Shown here one piece after another: positions 5,685 to 6,768 of a stretch of 6,768 nt of DNA. The position numbers and the translations under genes were made by a program. The stretch is from the NCBI GenBank assembly GCA_003153855.1, contig PMBM01000064.1, forward strand, positions 18,098-24,865. The letters run 5' to 3'. The DNA comes from Propionibacteriaceae bacterium (GTDB lineage Bacteria > Actinomycetota > Actinomycetes > Propionibacteriales > Propionibacteriaceae). The notes beneath the pieces were generated by a model. The model saw only the letters and a list, made by a program, of their open reading frames with translations. It searched no databases and was not told where the DNA came from. The first letter of the stretch is position 1, and the number at the start of each line of letters is the position of its first letter.

Positions 5685-6491
5685 ATGCCGTACATGGGCA
5701 ACTCCTCCCCCGCTGTCTCCATCGCGGGGCTCCGGGTGAAGCGCGGCAAGGTGCAGGTGTTCGACGGTCTCGACCTCGATCTCACGCCCGGCCGCATCAC
5801 AGGTCTCTTGGGTCCGTCGGGCTGCGGCAAGTCGACGCTGATCCGCTGCATCGTGGGCATCCAGAAGGTACAGAGCGGCACCGTGACCGTCCTGGGACTG
5901 CCCGCCGGCACGCCGGCTCTGCGTCGCCGCGTCACGTACTCGTCCCAGCAGGCCTCCGTGTACACCGACCTCAGCGTCGGCGAGAACGTCGCCTACTTCA
6001 CCCGCCTGTACGGGCTGACGTCGAGCGAGACGGACCGCGTCATCTCCGCGGTCGGGCTCGCCGACCAGCGGCGCCAGCGCGCCGACGACCTGTCCGGCGG
6101 CCAGCTCACCCGTACGTCGCTCGCCATCGCCCTGCTCGGCAAGCCCGAGCTCGTGGTGCTCGACGAGCCGACCGTCGGCCTGGATCCCCTGCTCCGCTCG
6201 GAGCTGTGGGGCATCTTCCGCGGGCTCGCCGACTCCGGGATATCGCTCATCGTCTCGAGCCACGTCATGGACGAGGCGAACCGGTGCGACGACCTCCTCC
6301 TGATGCGCGCAGGACGCATCGTCGCCCACACGACGCCCGCGAACCTGCTCGTCGAGTCGGGCAAGTCCGACCCGGACGAGGCCTTCCTCGAGCTGATCCG
6401 GCGCGACGTCGCCGGCCCGCGTCACAGCCTCGACACCCCCAACGAAGCGCCCGACACGGCACCCCGGCACGCAGAGGAGGACGGGCGATGA
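5685..6491 (+). CDS. ABC transporter ATP-binding protein (ABC-2 exporter type)
   Basis: This complete 268-residue nucleotide-binding subunit has every ABC motif: Walker A GPSGCGKST (43-51), Q-loop glutamine in YSSQQ (88-89), signature LSGGQ (136-140), Walker B LVVLDEP (156-162), D-loop GLDP (165-168) and H-loop His193 in SSHVMDE. It couples ATP hydrolysis to export through the permease encoded next, on the cytoplasmic face of the membrane. Start ATG 5685 is preferred over ATG 5694 because gggag (5676-5680) lies four bases upstream of it; the spacing is slightly short, so 5694 remains possible. The tail after about residue 240 is a charged, flexible extension whose GAGGAGG codon stretch doubles as the permease Shine-Dalgarno. 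The sequence resembles the DrrA-like multidrug/lipid exporter group, but the substrate cannot be named. Its stop overlaps the permease start (ATGA), indicating translational coupling. Confidence 0.95.
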   Translation: MPYMGNSSPAVSIAGLRVKRGKVQVFDGLDLDLTPGRITGLLGPSGCGKSTLIRCIVGIQKVQSGTVTVLGLPAGTPALRRRVTYSSQQASVYTDLSVGENVAYFTRLYGLTSSETDRVISAVGLADQRRQRADDLSGGQLTRTSLAIALLGKPELVVLDEPTVGLDPLLRSELWGIFRGLADSGISLIVSSHVMDEANRCDDLLLMRAGRIVAHTTPANLLVESGKSDPDEAFLELIRRDVAGPRHSLDTPNEAPDTAPRHAEEDGR

Positions 6492-6768
6492 GACTCCTTG
6501 CGACGGCCGGACGGGTGCTCAGCCAGCTCCGCCGCGACCCCCGTACGGTCGCCCTGATGGCGTTCCTGCCCATGCTGCTCGTGGGTCTGTTCGCGTGGGT
6601 CCTGCCCGCCAACCAGTTCGACCAGCTCGGGCCGATGCTCATCGCGCTGTTCCCGTTCATCGTCATGTTCATCGTCACCAGCATCGCCACGCTGCGCGAG
6701 CGCACGTCCGGAACGCTCGAGCGACTGCTCACCACGCCCCTGCGGAAGGCTGAGCTGCTGTTCGGGTA
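6488..6768 (+). CDS. ABC-2 type transporter permease, N-terminal part (3' end outside window)
   Basis: ATG 6488 overlaps the upstream stop as ATGA and is preceded by a strong Shine-Dalgarno, gaggagg at 6474-6480, seven bases away. The 93 visible residues begin MRLLATAGRVLSQLRRDPRT, a basic amphipathic lead. A first membrane helix follows at about 21-41 (VALMAFLPMLLVGLFAWVLP) and a second at about 50-69 (MLIALFPFIVMFIVTSIATL). Between them is only a short loop. RERTSGTLERLLTTPL (70-85) is the conserved cytoplasmic segment of ABC-2 permeases that contacts the ATPase. It forms an exporter with the 5685-6491 ATPase. The open frame continues past the window edge, so length and the remaining helices are unknown. 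Confidence 0.92.
   Translation, partial: MRLLATAGRVLSQLRRDPRTVALMAFLPMLLVGLFAWVLPANQFDQLGPMLIALFPFIVMFIVTSIATLRERTSGTLERLLTTPLRKAELLFG

Noticed and set aside
5673..5694. ATG 5694 as the start of the ABC ATPase
   Set aside because: It is 13 bases from the only Shine-Dalgarno-like stretch, whereas ATG 5685 is four bases from it. Not excluded, but less likely.
4752..6470. A 572-codon minus-strand frame
   Set aside because: It lies antisense to the MDMPI-like gene and the ABC ATPase, both of which have intact catalytic motifs. Its composition is that of a GC-rich shadow frame.

Overview
The window is GC-rich (roughly two thirds G+C by eye) with a strong G/C preference at third codon positions. 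One gene belongs to the mycothiol-linked DinB/maleylpyruvate isomerase superfamily, and it appears to be transcribed without a leader. Together these point to a high-GC actinobacterium. A member of the Nocardioidaceae or a related group is my guess, but the window holds no marker that settles it.

Layout. (A) 1-2966, plus strand: an operon-like run of a Gfo/Idh/MocA oxidoreductase whose N-terminus is cut off by the window edge, a metal-dependent TIM-barrel sugar isomerase/epimerase-like protein, and a second, complete Gfo/Idh/MocA oxidoreductase. A long, nearly perfect hairpin lies between the first two genes. (B) 3027-4118, minus strand: a third Gfo/Idh/MocA oxidoreductase converging on the operon. 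A nested inverted repeat fills the 60-bp convergent gap and looks like a shared bidirectional terminator. (C) 4119-4296: a divergent intergenic region with several short complementary segments just upstream of the next start codon. (D) 4297-4893, plus: a protein I do not recognise, predicted beta-rich, with a small repeat at its C-terminus. (E) 4980-5594, plus: a small mycothiol-dependent maleylpyruvate isomerase-like protein with an intact His/Glu/His metal site. (F) 5685 to the window end, plus: an ABC-2 type exporter pair, a complete ATPase with a 4-bp overlap into a permease cut off by the right edge.

How the genes may work together. Three sugar or cyclitol dehydrogenase-type proteins with an isomerase-like TIM barrel fit a catabolic module that oxidises a polyol, sugar or glycoside to a keto intermediate, rearranges or eliminates it, and oxidises or reduces it again. 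Inositol-type and 3-keto-glycoside pathways use this combination of families. The actual substrate cannot be read from the sequence. Regions D-F look like separate transcription units with no visible link to the sugar module.

No stretch over 300 bases lacks a gene. I saw no tRNA, rRNA, CRISPR array, insertion sequence or phage gene. The most notable non-coding signals are the intercistronic hairpin at 822-860, the nested terminator at 2974-3027, the leader at 4235-4293, the leaderless promoter at 4968-4973, and a striking GTA-C codon context across the window.
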